Source: Photorhabdus luminescens subsp. luminescens (GTDB taxonomy: Bacteria; Pseudomonadota; Gammaproteobacteria; Enterobacterales; Enterobacteriaceae). Taken from it: DNA of 64,000 nucleotides. Position 1 is the first letter of the stretch; every line of letters starts with the position of its first letter. This document shows, piece after piece, positions 18,217-26,594 of the stretch. The notes under the pieces are model-generated. The model searched no databases. It had not been told where the DNA came from and saw only the letters and a program-made list of their open reading frames with translations. Made by a program: the position numbers and the translations under genes. Location: NCBI RefSeq assembly GCF_001083805.1, contig NZ_JXSK01000007.1:186001-250000 (forward strand), in the 5' to 3' direction.

Positions 18217-19221
18217 TCAGTAATAGTAATAATGACTTGCGAAACAAGCTTTATCTGGTAAAACTCTTTCGCTATCTTTACCCGATTCTTTATTCGGTGA
18301 ATTAGCCTTGATCTCTTTGAGCTTCTTCTTCGTGAATTGGTGAAGGTTGATATCCGTAGGGTTAGGAAAACCTAACACAGTGAAAATTTCTTCGGCTAAC
18401 TTAACTGTGGGTCTGGGTTTTTTTAGGCGGCAGTAATACGTGCTGGGGGCAAATATCGCTATCATTAAAGCACAAAATGGCAACATGTATTCCAGAAGCA
18501 TTAAAATGTCTTTCATCATAAAAAAAACATCTGACATTATTAAAAGAATCAGATAAAGTGCAAAAAAACAGCAAGTACAGAATATTTGTTCTTTAGCATC
18601 TGAAAGAATGCCCGCCTTACAACGGGGCGTCATAGAAACCACCCTTAATTCGGGATGTGCAATGGCATAAACTACATAATATCCCTCTTGTTCTGTCACC
18701 GCTAATTCAACATAATCACCCACTTTTGCTATGGTAAACCCTAACCAGCCATGAAAGGGGATATCATTGATTTTCCCCCGCACAAAATCACAGACATCAC
18801 TCACCCGAACTGACGTCTGTGAAGTTACAGCCGCCCCTGAACTATTTCCTACCATCGCCAGTAACAGTGCTCCATATTGATCACGTTCCTCCTTACGAGC
18901 AAAAGCGACCGGATCATATTCACGATCGGTAAAATAACCAATTACACACAGAGTTTCGAACTCCTCCAATACGCCACTCACTTTGATTAATGGCTTACTG
19001 GGCGGTAATTCTGGCGGTGGTGGCTCTTTTGCTAATATTGCATCCAGTTCAGGGATTTTGGCTTGAAGCTCCTCAATCGCTTTTTCTTCCTCCTCTCTAT
19101 CCTCAGGATAGCGTGGAATTATTATTTCTCTCTTAATCTTTACCGATATATCAATATCTTTTCTTTGACGTTTTATTTCTTCAAAATCAATGGCCGCTTT
19201 AAGAGGACGACAGGTACTCAT
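18217..19221 (-). CDS. Immunity-like membrane protein, VasX-locus paralog C
   Basis: 334 residues, the paralog directly coupled to VasX1: its ATG overlaps the toxin stop (ATGA at 19218-19221). It has the same plan as A and B: coil (DFEEIKRQRKDIDISVKIKRE), LPPSKPLIKVSGVLEEFETLC, DIPFHGWLGFTIAKVGDYVEL, two membrane segments near residues 213-235 and 243-262, and a C-terminus ending SHYYYY. As the gene next to the intact toxin it is the best candidate for the cognate immunity protein. Its mid part is close to paralog E of the second VasX locus (LLAMVGNSSGAAVTSQTSVR in both). Confidence 0.82.
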   Translation of the reverse strand: MSTCRPLKAAIDFEEIKRQRKDIDISVKIKREIIIPRYPEDREEEEKAIEELQAKIPELDAILAKEPPPPELPPSKPLIKVSGVLEEFETLCVIGYFTDREYDPVAFARKEERDQYGALLLAMVGNSSGAAVTSQTSVRVSDVCDFVRGKINDIPFHGWLGFTIAKVGDYVELAVTEQEGYYVVYAIAHPELRVVSMTPRCKAGILSDAKEQIFCTCCFFALYLILLIMSDVFFMMKDILMLLEYMLPFCALMIAIFAPSTYYCRLKKPRPTVKLAEEIFTVLGFPNPTDINLHQFTKKKLKEIKANSPNKESGKDSERVLPDKACFASHYYYY

Positions 19222-21824
19222 AAGCCCTCCTTAATTGCGTCAGCAAAACTGTTACGTTGTTCTTCACACAGCTTATTTCGCTGCGATTCAAGGTAAATAG
19301 ATTGCGTGGACTGCAAATTCTTCGCTGGCTCCAAACCAAAAACACAGCTTCGACACCATTTTTGTAAATCATTTTCAGAAAAATATGTCACTAATGCTTC
19401 AACCACAAAAACTAAGAGCATCGCTTGCCAACTGCATAGCCAGGCAAAAGTTTCCCATGCTAGAACCCTTGATACTCCTTTAAAAACCAAACCTTTAGGC
19501 GAAAGCAATGCCCTCTTTACTAAGACTTCTAATAAACCCTTTAACGGGGTTGTTAATTGTGCAAAATCATAGGCAATTTTAAGACCGTAAAGACCAATAA
19601 ACTGCCAGCGTCGTCCATTCCACAATTCCGCTCCAAAGTCACTGATATCTGCTCCAAAATTTAATGCAGCAGAAACCGTCCCTGCATTCGTCCCAATAAA
19701 TTTAATAGTGTTGGCAGCAGCCATATTTTCTATGCCATGCTTAACCATTGGTTCCACAATCTCCATTGTTGTACTCAGTGTACTTAAAAACGCGGCGGTC
19801 ACCTGAGCCTGGCCCTTAACATCCCCCTTGCTCTCTTTTAACTGATTGGCATACTCCAGCCCATTAAAAAATAAGGCCAATAATTTAATCCGGGATTTTT
19901 TTAATACCGGCTCGCCTTCGGCACTTTCAGCGAACTCCTTAAAATTACGCTCATAATCATTCTTCGCTTCAAGTCGAGCTTTTTCTCCTGATTCCTTAAG
20001 CTGCTTCAACACCTGTCGCCGGAATAGATCACCCTCTTGAAGCTGTGATACCGACAGTTTCACTGCCCGGCCAAAAGACACCCCTGAAATCACCGAGAAT
20101 AGTCCCTTACTCAGCATTTCATTGGTGCTATTCAGCACTTTGCCTAAGCGGTTAAAATTAAAGAACCGATCGCCTAACGTCACCAGTCGCCGATCACTGT
20201 GCAACATCGCCCGGGCAAAGGTGCTGTTGGATTTGGGCGGCTTTTCCAGCGCTTCATTCGCTTTATCGTAGGCTTCAACCAGTTTTCCACTCAGCGTCGT
20301 CACCGTTTTCATAAACACTGAGATGTCCGCCGGTTTTTCATTCCCCTTATTCAGCTTCATCTTCTGTAAAAACCCGTCCATCTCTTTCATCACGTCCGGG
20401 TTATTCAGCAATAATGAGCGCCAGACAATATTTTCCGGCGACAGCGCGGAATATTCGTCAATTAAGGCATCTAAATATACACAGCCGGTTTCGGTCACAT
20501 TCAGCGAAGCAATGGCATAATCCACGGCCTCGCGATAATTAAGGTTGTCCTCCAGTCGGGTGGAATGAAAATCCTGACAACAGGTGATAAACCTACTCTG
20601 TTTTAACCAACTCACCCTCAACTGTGCCAGTTGCTCCAGTTTTTGCGCTATATCAGCACAAAGATCAGCATAAGATTGGTTAAATGCCTGTCGCTTAGTC
20701 AGATTCAGCTCTGCCGTGTATTTTCCCCAGTCGCTGGCAAACACTTGGTTGTCCAATTTAAGCGTATTACGAGTAACATCTTCTTTAAGTTTTACAAGAT
20801 CTTGAGCGGAAGCATGTCCAGAAATCATCGCTGAGATCATGTCAAAATTTCGTTCTGCTTTTTCTTCCGAGTGACTTGTCCTCAATTGGCGCAACTGATT
20901 CTCCACCCCATTTAATAAACTGTCGGTCATAAACTCAATCGACAATTCATCCAGAAAAGTTTTATGCTCCCCGACAATATCATCACTCCAGCCCGCTAAT
21001 TCATGCGCTATCCCGATCGGATCATGCAACGCGATTAACACCGGCGAGACCGGCTTGCCATCCGTGTCCCGCCCGCGTTTTTGCATCGCTCTGACCGTAA
21101 TGTCCGCACATCCCGCTCGTTTACTACTCCACGGATACAACGTGCCCCGCGGTTTCACCTCTCCGTAATAAACTTTATAGTAGGGCGCTTCTTTCATTGT
21201 CCCGCAGATACGCGTCGCTTTCGGATTACAGGGCAGAAGATATTTAGCGGAGTCACCGTCCTCTGGATGGTAATCCATCACATGACTCAGGTTCTCTACC
21301 GTCGCCTGAGCAATCCCCACCCCTTCCGGCACCCCGCGCCACTGCCACGGTTTCACGCACTGCATCCGCTTTTCCCGCGCTTCGCGGTTGTTGTGATAAT
21401 ACTCAATGGTCTCCCGACTCCAGGCAGAGGGAGTGAAAGCCAACCAGGTTTCCTGACGCAAGGCGATATCTCTTAGCGCAATAAATTCCATATTGGCGCT
21501 CTGATGGGTCGGCGCACGACAATCTGAGGTTTTCTTGGGAGAGACGCCAAAAGGGGCACAAAACTGTTGCCACAGCGCCCCATCCTCGCTAACACTCCAG
21601 GCATCCCAACTCTCCGGTTCATCTAATCCGGCATTAGTATAATAGACATACAAAAACCCCTGCCGTAAGGCACGCAGCGCATAGTGATAGCCCAGTGCCA
21701 AAGGTTCTGGCGTTTCGGCCCAAGCCGGCAAGGTTTCCGAAACATTATCAGGCACCACGGTATAACGCACCGGCAGCAGCGCCGGTCCGGTGGACTCACA
21801 CGTCCAACAAAATGATTGATTCAT
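19218..21824 (-). CDS. VasX-like T6SS toxin (BTH_I2691-type), copy 1
   Basis: 868 residues. The N-terminus has CWTCESTGPALLPVRYTVVP, the Cys-x-x-Cys and LPVRY signature of the VasX / BTH_I2691 effector family. The next ~250 residues (ALRQGFLYVYY, AHELAGWSDDIVGEH) are the conserved VasX N-terminal region. The C-terminal third has hydrophobic stretches (about 790-825, WLCSWQAMLLVFVVEALVTYF) suited to membrane insertion. VasX kills by permeabilising the inner membrane; this role is inferred. Start 21824 is fixed by AGGAGAT. It lies 100 bp behind hcp without an adaptor gene; copy 2 has one. Confidence 0.88.
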   Translation of the reverse strand: MNQSFCWTCESTGPALLPVRYTVVPDNVSETLPAWAETPEPLALGYHYALRALRQGFLYVYYTNAGLDEPESWDAWSVSEDGALWQQFCAPFGVSPKKTSDCRAPTHQSANMEFIALRDIALRQETWLAFTPSAWSRETIEYYHNNREAREKRMQCVKPWQWRGVPEGVGIAQATVENLSHVMDYHPEDGDSAKYLLPCNPKATRICGTMKEAPYYKVYYGEVKPRGTLYPWSSKRAGCADITVRAMQKRGRDTDGKPVSPVLIALHDPIGIAHELAGWSDDIVGEHKTFLDELSIEFMTDSLLNGVENQLRQLRTSHSEEKAERNFDMISAMISGHASAQDLVKLKEDVTRNTLKLDNQVFASDWGKYTAELNLTKRQAFNQSYADLCADIAQKLEQLAQLRVSWLKQSRFITCCQDFHSTRLEDNLNYREAVDYAIASLNVTETGCVYLDALIDEYSALSPENIVWRSLLLNNPDVMKEMDGFLQKMKLNKGNEKPADISVFMKTVTTLSGKLVEAYDKANEALEKPPKSNSTFARAMLHSDRRLVTLGDRFFNFNRLGKVLNSTNEMLSKGLFSVISGVSFGRAVKLSVSQLQEGDLFRRQVLKQLKESGEKARLEAKNDYERNFKEFAESAEGEPVLKKSRIKLLALFFNGLEYANQLKESKGDVKGQAQVTAAFLSTLSTTMEIVEPMVKHGIENMAAANTIKFIGTNAGTVSAALNFGADISDFGAELWNGRRWQFIGLYGLKIAYDFAQLTTPLKGLLEVLVKRALLSPKGLVFKGVSRVLAWETFAWLCSWQAMLLVFVVEALVTYFSENDLQKWCRSCVFGLEPAKNLQSTQSIYLESQRNKLCEEQRNSFADAIKEGL

Positions 21825-21894
21825 CACAACATCTCCTGTTCTTCCGAAGGAAGACAGGCACCGCAATCATACCGGCGCCTGTTAGATTCAAAGT

Positions 21895-21914
21895 GGCTGG
21901 CATAACCGCCAGCC
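21895..21914. promoter_or_regulatory. Hairpin directly behind hcp
   Basis: Perfect 7-bp stem GGCTGGC / GCCAGCC with a six-base loop, starting about 10 bp past the hcp stop. A second, imperfect stem (AGGCACCG / CGGCGCCT, about 21857-21880) follows before VasX1. Neither has a T run on the minus strand, so an mRNA-stabilising or partial-attenuation role that favours hcp over the toxin is more likely than full termination. Confidence 0.45.
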
Positions 21915-21924
21915 CGTCAACCCA

Positions 21925-22416
21925 TTACGCCTGATTGCGCTCATTCCACGCATCAGAGTGAATGATGTTGCCGTCTTTGTACGTCCAGGTGATTTTTTCG
22001 TAACGAAGCTCGACACGTTCCAGATGGTTGTGCTTCTCTTTAGTCGGATCTTTGATGTCATGCATCAACGGCGCCACTTTTACCACCTTCACGTTGTTCA
22101 GATGAGTGATGAAATAGACCTTCTCCTGACCAGCATCATCAATTTGGTACCACTTGAATTCCGCCGATTTCAGGGTCTGACCAGACGTCACCGCTTTATA
22201 CAGATACGGGCTAGACGCATCGACCTCTTTAGTGAACACCAACGGCGCATGCACACGAGTGCCGGTCAGCTTGCCGGTATTGTTATCCGTCGGGATATGT
22301 AACGCATGTTCCAGCGCCACCACCTCGATACTGCCCTCCCGGTTGTGTACATCCACCGAGCCTTTAATGTCGGCGCCGCCATCATCTTTCAACCATAAAT
22401 ACGCAGGGATTGCCAT
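21925..22416 (-). CDS. hcp: Hcp, T6SS inner-tube protein (TssD)
   Basis: 163 residues, the usual Hcp size. It begins MAIPAYLWLKDDGGADIKGS and contains EVVALEHALHIPTDNNTGKLTGTRVHAP and a C-terminal HLERVELRYEKITWTYKDGN, all hallmark Hcp segments. Hcp hexamers stack into the ejected tube. ATG 22416 is chosen because AGAGGAG sits about eight bases upstream; the earlier ATG (22422) is too close to it. The upstream ~550 bp is the same leader found before both vgrG genes, so the tube and tip genes are probably co-regulated. Confidence 0.95.
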   Translation of the reverse strand: MAIPAYLWLKDDGGADIKGSVDVHNREGSIEVVALEHALHIPTDNNTGKLTGTRVHAPLVFTKEVDASSPYLYKAVTSGQTLKSAEFKWYQIDDAGQEKVYFITHLNNVKVVKVAPLMHDIKDPTKEKHNHLERVELRYEKITWTYKDGNIIHSDAWNERNQA

Positions 22417-22439
22417 ACCCATAACTCCTCTATTATTGA

Positions 22440-23024
22440 ATGGGTAATGCCACCAATATCGGTGACGTGATTAAAACCCCAACCGAATACATTCTCGGTT
22501 TTCATCCCCAGTAAATTCGGGGAACAGTCAATAGATGCCGGTATTTCCTTATTCAGCAGTTAACCGGGAGAAGAATAATCATATAGCCTGGCACATGCGT
22601 TTAAATTAATAGATCCATTAACTACATAGACAGTTACTGAATAATCTATATCCTCCATGCGAGTGCATATTAAAATCAAGTCTTTTTTTATCAAATAGCA
22701 CAATATGTTTAATATCAACCGCGAAATTCATTATATTTAAACCAATTCTAAACAGGATTTAATTTGTTGATATAAAAAGGTTGCATTGATTTAAATAATA
22801 TAAACCCCATTCACCCTTCTGATATTCATCTCTTTCAAAATTATCGAAATAAAGTCTATTTTTATATTACTTTCAATATGTTATCCAATATTCAATTACA
22901 ATGCCGGCATGATTACATCATCCAGATTATGATTAATAGTCACTCTCATCAATACGTTACTAATGCGTAAAAAAGAATAATTCTCAGTTATATTCTGCGA
23001 ATGAGAATAGATTGCATTATTTAG
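22440..23024 (-). repeat. Shared T6SS leader, copy 1 (upstream of hcp)
   Basis: About 560 bp homologous to 38450-38995 (before vgrG1) and 48090-48645 (before vgrG2). The best conserved parts are a GGGGAACAGTCAAT box near the gene, the mini-ORF block, an AT-rich block around 22741-22800, and a distal block with GAATAATTCTCAG...GAATGAGAATAG containing the inverted repeat ATTCTCA / TGAGAAT. It most likely holds the promoter and operators for hcp and vgrG. No confident -35/-10 or sigma-54 element could be assigned. The stretch 22423-23223 otherwise carries no gene. Confidence 0.75.
22618..22731 (-). CDS. Conserved mini-ORF in leader, copy 1 (37 codons)
   Basis: Reads MNFAVDIKHIVLFDKKRLD and continues to residue 37. 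Copy 2 (38590-38703) has the same length and keeps 18 of the first 19 codons' meaning while changing third positions (GCG to GCC, AAA to AAG, CTA to CTG), the pattern expected of coding sequence. There is no Shine-Dalgarno site, so it may be a poorly translated leader peptide or the relic of an N-terminus. No homolog is recognised. Confidence 0.35.
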   Translation of the reverse strand: MNFAVDIKHIVLFDKKRLDFNMHSHGGYRLFSNCLCS

Positions 23025-23223
23025 CCTCATTCCATCAATAACAGATTAACCCTGATTCAGGCCAGCAATGACCCTGCCTTATAATAAAGCCTCACAGATA
23101 AATAGGAATATCACGACGATATGATTATAAAATATTGAAACCGAATGAATGGCAGAACTCAGTGACCTATTCCGGTAATATCACACCATTTATCACCTCC
23201 AGTTTATTCCGTCAAATAAGCGA

Positions 23224-26200
23224 TTATTCCGCCTCCCAGTCGTTATTATTTATCCCCGATTCAGCCAGAGTATTTCCCCTATTCTCTACAAAAATCGTTT
23301 TCGGTAATATAAAACCCCGCAGTTTCAGCAATGCCAGCGGCCCTTTCCCCACTTCGGTACGCAATACCCAAGTCAGCGGTAACCCCTCCGGCGTGGTAAA
23401 CCTCAGCCGGTAACGACTGTCATCCAGCATCTGCACTTGTGCCGCCTCCAGCCAGCGCACCAATCCCCATGCCCCCGGATACTCCCCATACAGCCGCGCA
23501 CCGGTATTCACGCCGGTCCAGGTCAGCACCACCCCGGGATTATCCTCCCCGCCCGGCCAGCGTAAACGCTGCCAGCTCTCCATCTGGTTAAAGTAACGCA
23601 ACCGCTGACTATCTATCGTCAGGTCCGTTTCCGCCACATCACGCACCGGTTTCGCTCGCAGTTCAAATCGTATTCCCTCGCTGCCGTTAGCAAACAGCAC
23701 ATCCGCGACCTGACTCAGTTGATTTATTGCGGTTAAAAAGGCCGGGTTAATACGCAGTCCCTGACTGTTCACTTCATCCACCACCCAGTGTTTACCTTCT
23801 TTATGCAGCACCCCGCCTAACTGATTGTGCAGAAACTGCTCTATCCGCCCGCTGTCGGCCCGAATAAACTGCCCCAGCATCGGCAAAGAAGCCTCATCTT
23901 GTCCCGCTACAAACGGGTAACGCCCGTCAAAGTCGGTCTGCCAGTCCATCGCCACCGCCGACTGCCATTGCGCATTCAGACTGGCCGCCGCCGGCTCTAA
24001 CACCGTCTGCCACGCCTGCGTTAACGGCTGCACAAACATCGTCTGACCAAATCCGTTCCACTCCGCTCCCAAACTGGCGGCTATCAAACTGCCGTAGGTC
24101 CGCGTGTCTGTCAGTTCCACGCTTTTCCCCTGAAACACGCTCTGCGCCAGCGCTTCCATCACCGCCGGCGGGTCATCGGTATTCGCCAGGTGTTGCAGCG
24201 CCAGACGCACCCGGGTCACCCGCGTCAGAAAGGTTTGCAGACTCAGTGACGGGTCCGCCGTCAGCCCGTTTTCCGCACTACTTTTGCCCATCAGCGCTAA
24301 TAACGGACCAAACGCGTTATCCAGCGGCCCCGGCTGCATCCGGGTCTGGTCGTCAATCACCGGCCGCTTATTTTTCTGGAACAGGTTTTGTGCCGACTTC
24401 ACCAGCGAATCCGCCAGCGCCGTGTCCTGACGCCCGGTTTCTCCCTGATAAGCCAGCGTGTCCATCAGGGCAATCAGCGGCGACTGACGCACATCCGCCA
24501 TCAGGGTTAACTGGTCCAGGGTGTCGGACAGGTTATGCGGTTTATTCCAGCGCAGACTGTTGAGGAAGCGCAGCCACGCCCCGGCGAAGTCAGTAAAATA
24601 ACGTGCCGTCAATCGCGCTTTCAGCTCCGCCGGCGACACCGCCTTCAATACCGGCTGACGGCCATCACTCAACACCCAGTCAATCTCCTCCTGCCGGGAC
24701 GCCGCCGCCTGCGCTATCGCTTTTTTTACCTGCCCTTCCCACGCCTGACGGGTAAACATCCCCGGCACCACTTCACGGGTGGTAAACAGGCGGCTCGCAT
24801 CCGTCGCCCCGGTCATCTGCGCCAGCCTGAAATCCCCGTAACTGCGGGCCGCCTGTTGCAGCATTTTCTGGTACAGCATGCTCTCCGCATGACGCTGCCC
24901 AAGCTGATTGAGCAATATCTGACGCACTTCACCAACCAGCCCGTTATCCACACTGATTTTCCACTCCGGGTGGCGCGGTAAGTTCTCCGCGTAAAAAGTC
25001 AGCAGCGATTCGCCGGTGTTTCGCCACAGGCCGTCCGTCACCCCGGCCCGGCGCGGCCAGTCCGCCATCAGTACCCGGCTCATCACCGCCGCATCCGCTT
25101 TTTCCGGCCGCGCCATCATCAGATACACTTTCAACTGGTTATACGCCGATGTGATACGCTGATGACGCTGTGCGCTGCCCGCCGGTAAATTCACCAGTTC
25201 AGTCAGACGCTGATGGAGCAACCGGGCAGCGGCATCACGTATCAGTTCGGCATTATTACGCTGATACACCGGCCACATCGCTTTCAACAAGGCTTCATTC
25301 TGATTCAGCCCGAAACGGCTGTACCACGGCGTTCCGTGCGCTGACTGGCGCTGCAACCGGTCAATCTGCAATTGTAAGTCATGCTGACTGAGCAGACGGG
25401 CCGATAAGGTTCCCTGCCGGTCACTGGCCTGACTGATGCGTTCACGACTGACCGCTATCTGATGACGGTTAACCCCAAATGCAGTCACACTGCCCACGCC
25501 CCACAGCGCCGCCAGCGCTATCACCCCCCACTGGGCGCTTTTCTCCCACGGGAAACCCACCGCCTGTCCCCGGATATCACGTACCTGTTCCAGCACCCCG
25601 TCCCAACTGGCATCCACCAGCCAGCCATGCTCCACCATCCCGGACGGCACCGGCAGCGGTAGACTGAACGTTATTCCCGCCAGCACTAGCGGCGGCCGGT
25701 CTAACAACGGCGTCAACTGCCCGACCAGACGCGTTACCCCGCCATCCCGCAAAGACTGCGCCAGTCGCAACAGAAAATCGTGACGGTTTTCCGCTATCGC
25801 CTGTTCCATGCCCCGGTTCGCCAGCGTTGATATCAGGCCGTCCAGACTCTGCGCCAGCCTCTCCGGCGTTTCCCCTTCTGACAGAAAACAGCCCACCGTC
25901 TGGGTTGGCCGGTCGCGTTGGTCCCAGTGGCTGTGACGCACATTCCACACATACACCGGCGCCTGCCAGCCCAACTGTCGGCCCTGTTTCTCCAGCATGC
26001 GCAACGCGGTCTCTATCTGCGTCCGCTGGCTGAGCTGGTCTTCGGTCATCACCCACACCACGCCATCCAGCGGGCGACGGCGACGCAGTTGGCGCAACGC
26101 CTGTAACTGCGCTTTATCCGGCGGCGTCTGCAAACTGCCGCCCCACAGCAACAGGTTGTGCTCGCCCTCTTGCCATTTCTGCTGAACGAGGCCAGGAGCT

Positions 26201-26592
26201 ATCTGATCTACTTCTTGATCTTCGCCCATCACCAGTAAGATACGTACTTTGTTACGCCAAAAGCGACCATAACGTCGGCTGAGGTGATAATTGATCATCT
26301 CCCTATTTTCATCCTCAGAGGTATAAATTTTTAACCGCTCTTCTCTGGCCGGGCGCATACCTTGCTGCTCGATTTCCCTTCTGATGTATTCCTGCCGATA
26401 GATCCCAACGATTACCGGAAAAAGACGCAATACACTAAAGATCAATACAGATAATCCCCAAGCAAATATCTTTTTATCATTTTCATCCAATCCGATTTTT
26501 TCACCGTAAAACCAGATACAAAATGCCAATACAGAAGCAACAGCGATAAATAGCAGTGCATTACCAATTTTGGTCCATTTATTACCGATCAT
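23224..26592 (-). CDS. tssM: T6SS inner-membrane protein TssM (IcmF/VasK)
   Basis: 1122 residues. Two N-terminal membrane segments (about residues 10-30 and 42-62), a third near 355-375 (WGVIALAALWGVGSVTAFGV), then the large periplasmic part ending in the TssJ-binding beta domain (ARLYGEYPGAWGLVRWLEAAQV). TssM bridges the inner-membrane complex and the lipoprotein TssJ. The cytoplasmic part, where many TssM proteins have a Walker A motif, reads RILLVMGEDQEVDQIAPGL, so the P-loop is lost. ATG 26592 follows GGAGG and sits 2 bp behind the preceding stop. Fully open, no frameshift. Confidence 0.94.
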   Translation of the reverse strand: MIGNKWTKIGNALLFIAVASVLAFCIWFYGEKIGLDENDKKIFAWGLSVLIFSVLRLFPVIVGIYRQEYIRREIEQQGMRPAREERLKIYTSEDENREMINYHLSRRYGRFWRNKVRILLVMGEDQEVDQIAPGLVQQKWQEGEHNLLLWGGSLQTPPDKAQLQALRQLRRRRPLDGVVWVMTEDQLSQRTQIETALRMLEKQGRQLGWQAPVYVWNVRHSHWDQRDRPTQTVGCFLSEGETPERLAQSLDGLISTLANRGMEQAIAENRHDFLLRLAQSLRDGGVTRLVGQLTPLLDRPPLVLAGITFSLPLPVPSGMVEHGWLVDASWDGVLEQVRDIRGQAVGFPWEKSAQWGVIALAALWGVGSVTAFGVNRHQIAVSRERISQASDRQGTLSARLLSQHDLQLQIDRLQRQSAHGTPWYSRFGLNQNEALLKAMWPVYQRNNAELIRDAAARLLHQRLTELVNLPAGSAQRHQRITSAYNQLKVYLMMARPEKADAAVMSRVLMADWPRRAGVTDGLWRNTGESLLTFYAENLPRHPEWKISVDNGLVGEVRQILLNQLGQRHAESMLYQKMLQQAARSYGDFRLAQMTGATDASRLFTTREVVPGMFTRQAWEGQVKKAIAQAAASRQEEIDWVLSDGRQPVLKAVSPAELKARLTARYFTDFAGAWLRFLNSLRWNKPHNLSDTLDQLTLMADVRQSPLIALMDTLAYQGETGRQDTALADSLVKSAQNLFQKNKRPVIDDQTRMQPGPLDNAFGPLLALMGKSSAENGLTADPSLSLQTFLTRVTRVRLALQHLANTDDPPAVMEALAQSVFQGKSVELTDTRTYGSLIAASLGAEWNGFGQTMFVQPLTQAWQTVLEPAAASLNAQWQSAVAMDWQTDFDGRYPFVAGQDEASLPMLGQFIRADSGRIEQFLHNQLGGVLHKEGKHWVVDEVNSQGLRINPAFLTAINQLSQVADVLFANGSEGIRFELRAKPVRDVAETDLTIDSQRLRYFNQMESWQRLRWPGGEDNPGVVLTWTGVNTGARLYGEYPGAWGLVRWLEAAQVQMLDDSRYRLRFTTPEGLPLTWVLRTEVGKGPLALLKLRGFILPKTIFVENRGNTLAESGINNNDWEAE

Positions 26593-26594
26593 TT

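Noticed and set aside
16068-19221. The tyrosine-tailed paralogs as secreted effectors
   Set aside because: Relatives are sometimes labelled putative T6SS effectors, but multi-copy arrangement, coupling to the toxin stop and two membrane segments fit immunity better. It is kept as an alternative, not adopted.
22440-23024. Sigma-54 promoter in the hcp/vgrG leader
   Set aside because: Many hcp genes use sigma-54, but no GG-N10-GC element with good flanks was found on the minus strand in all three copies.
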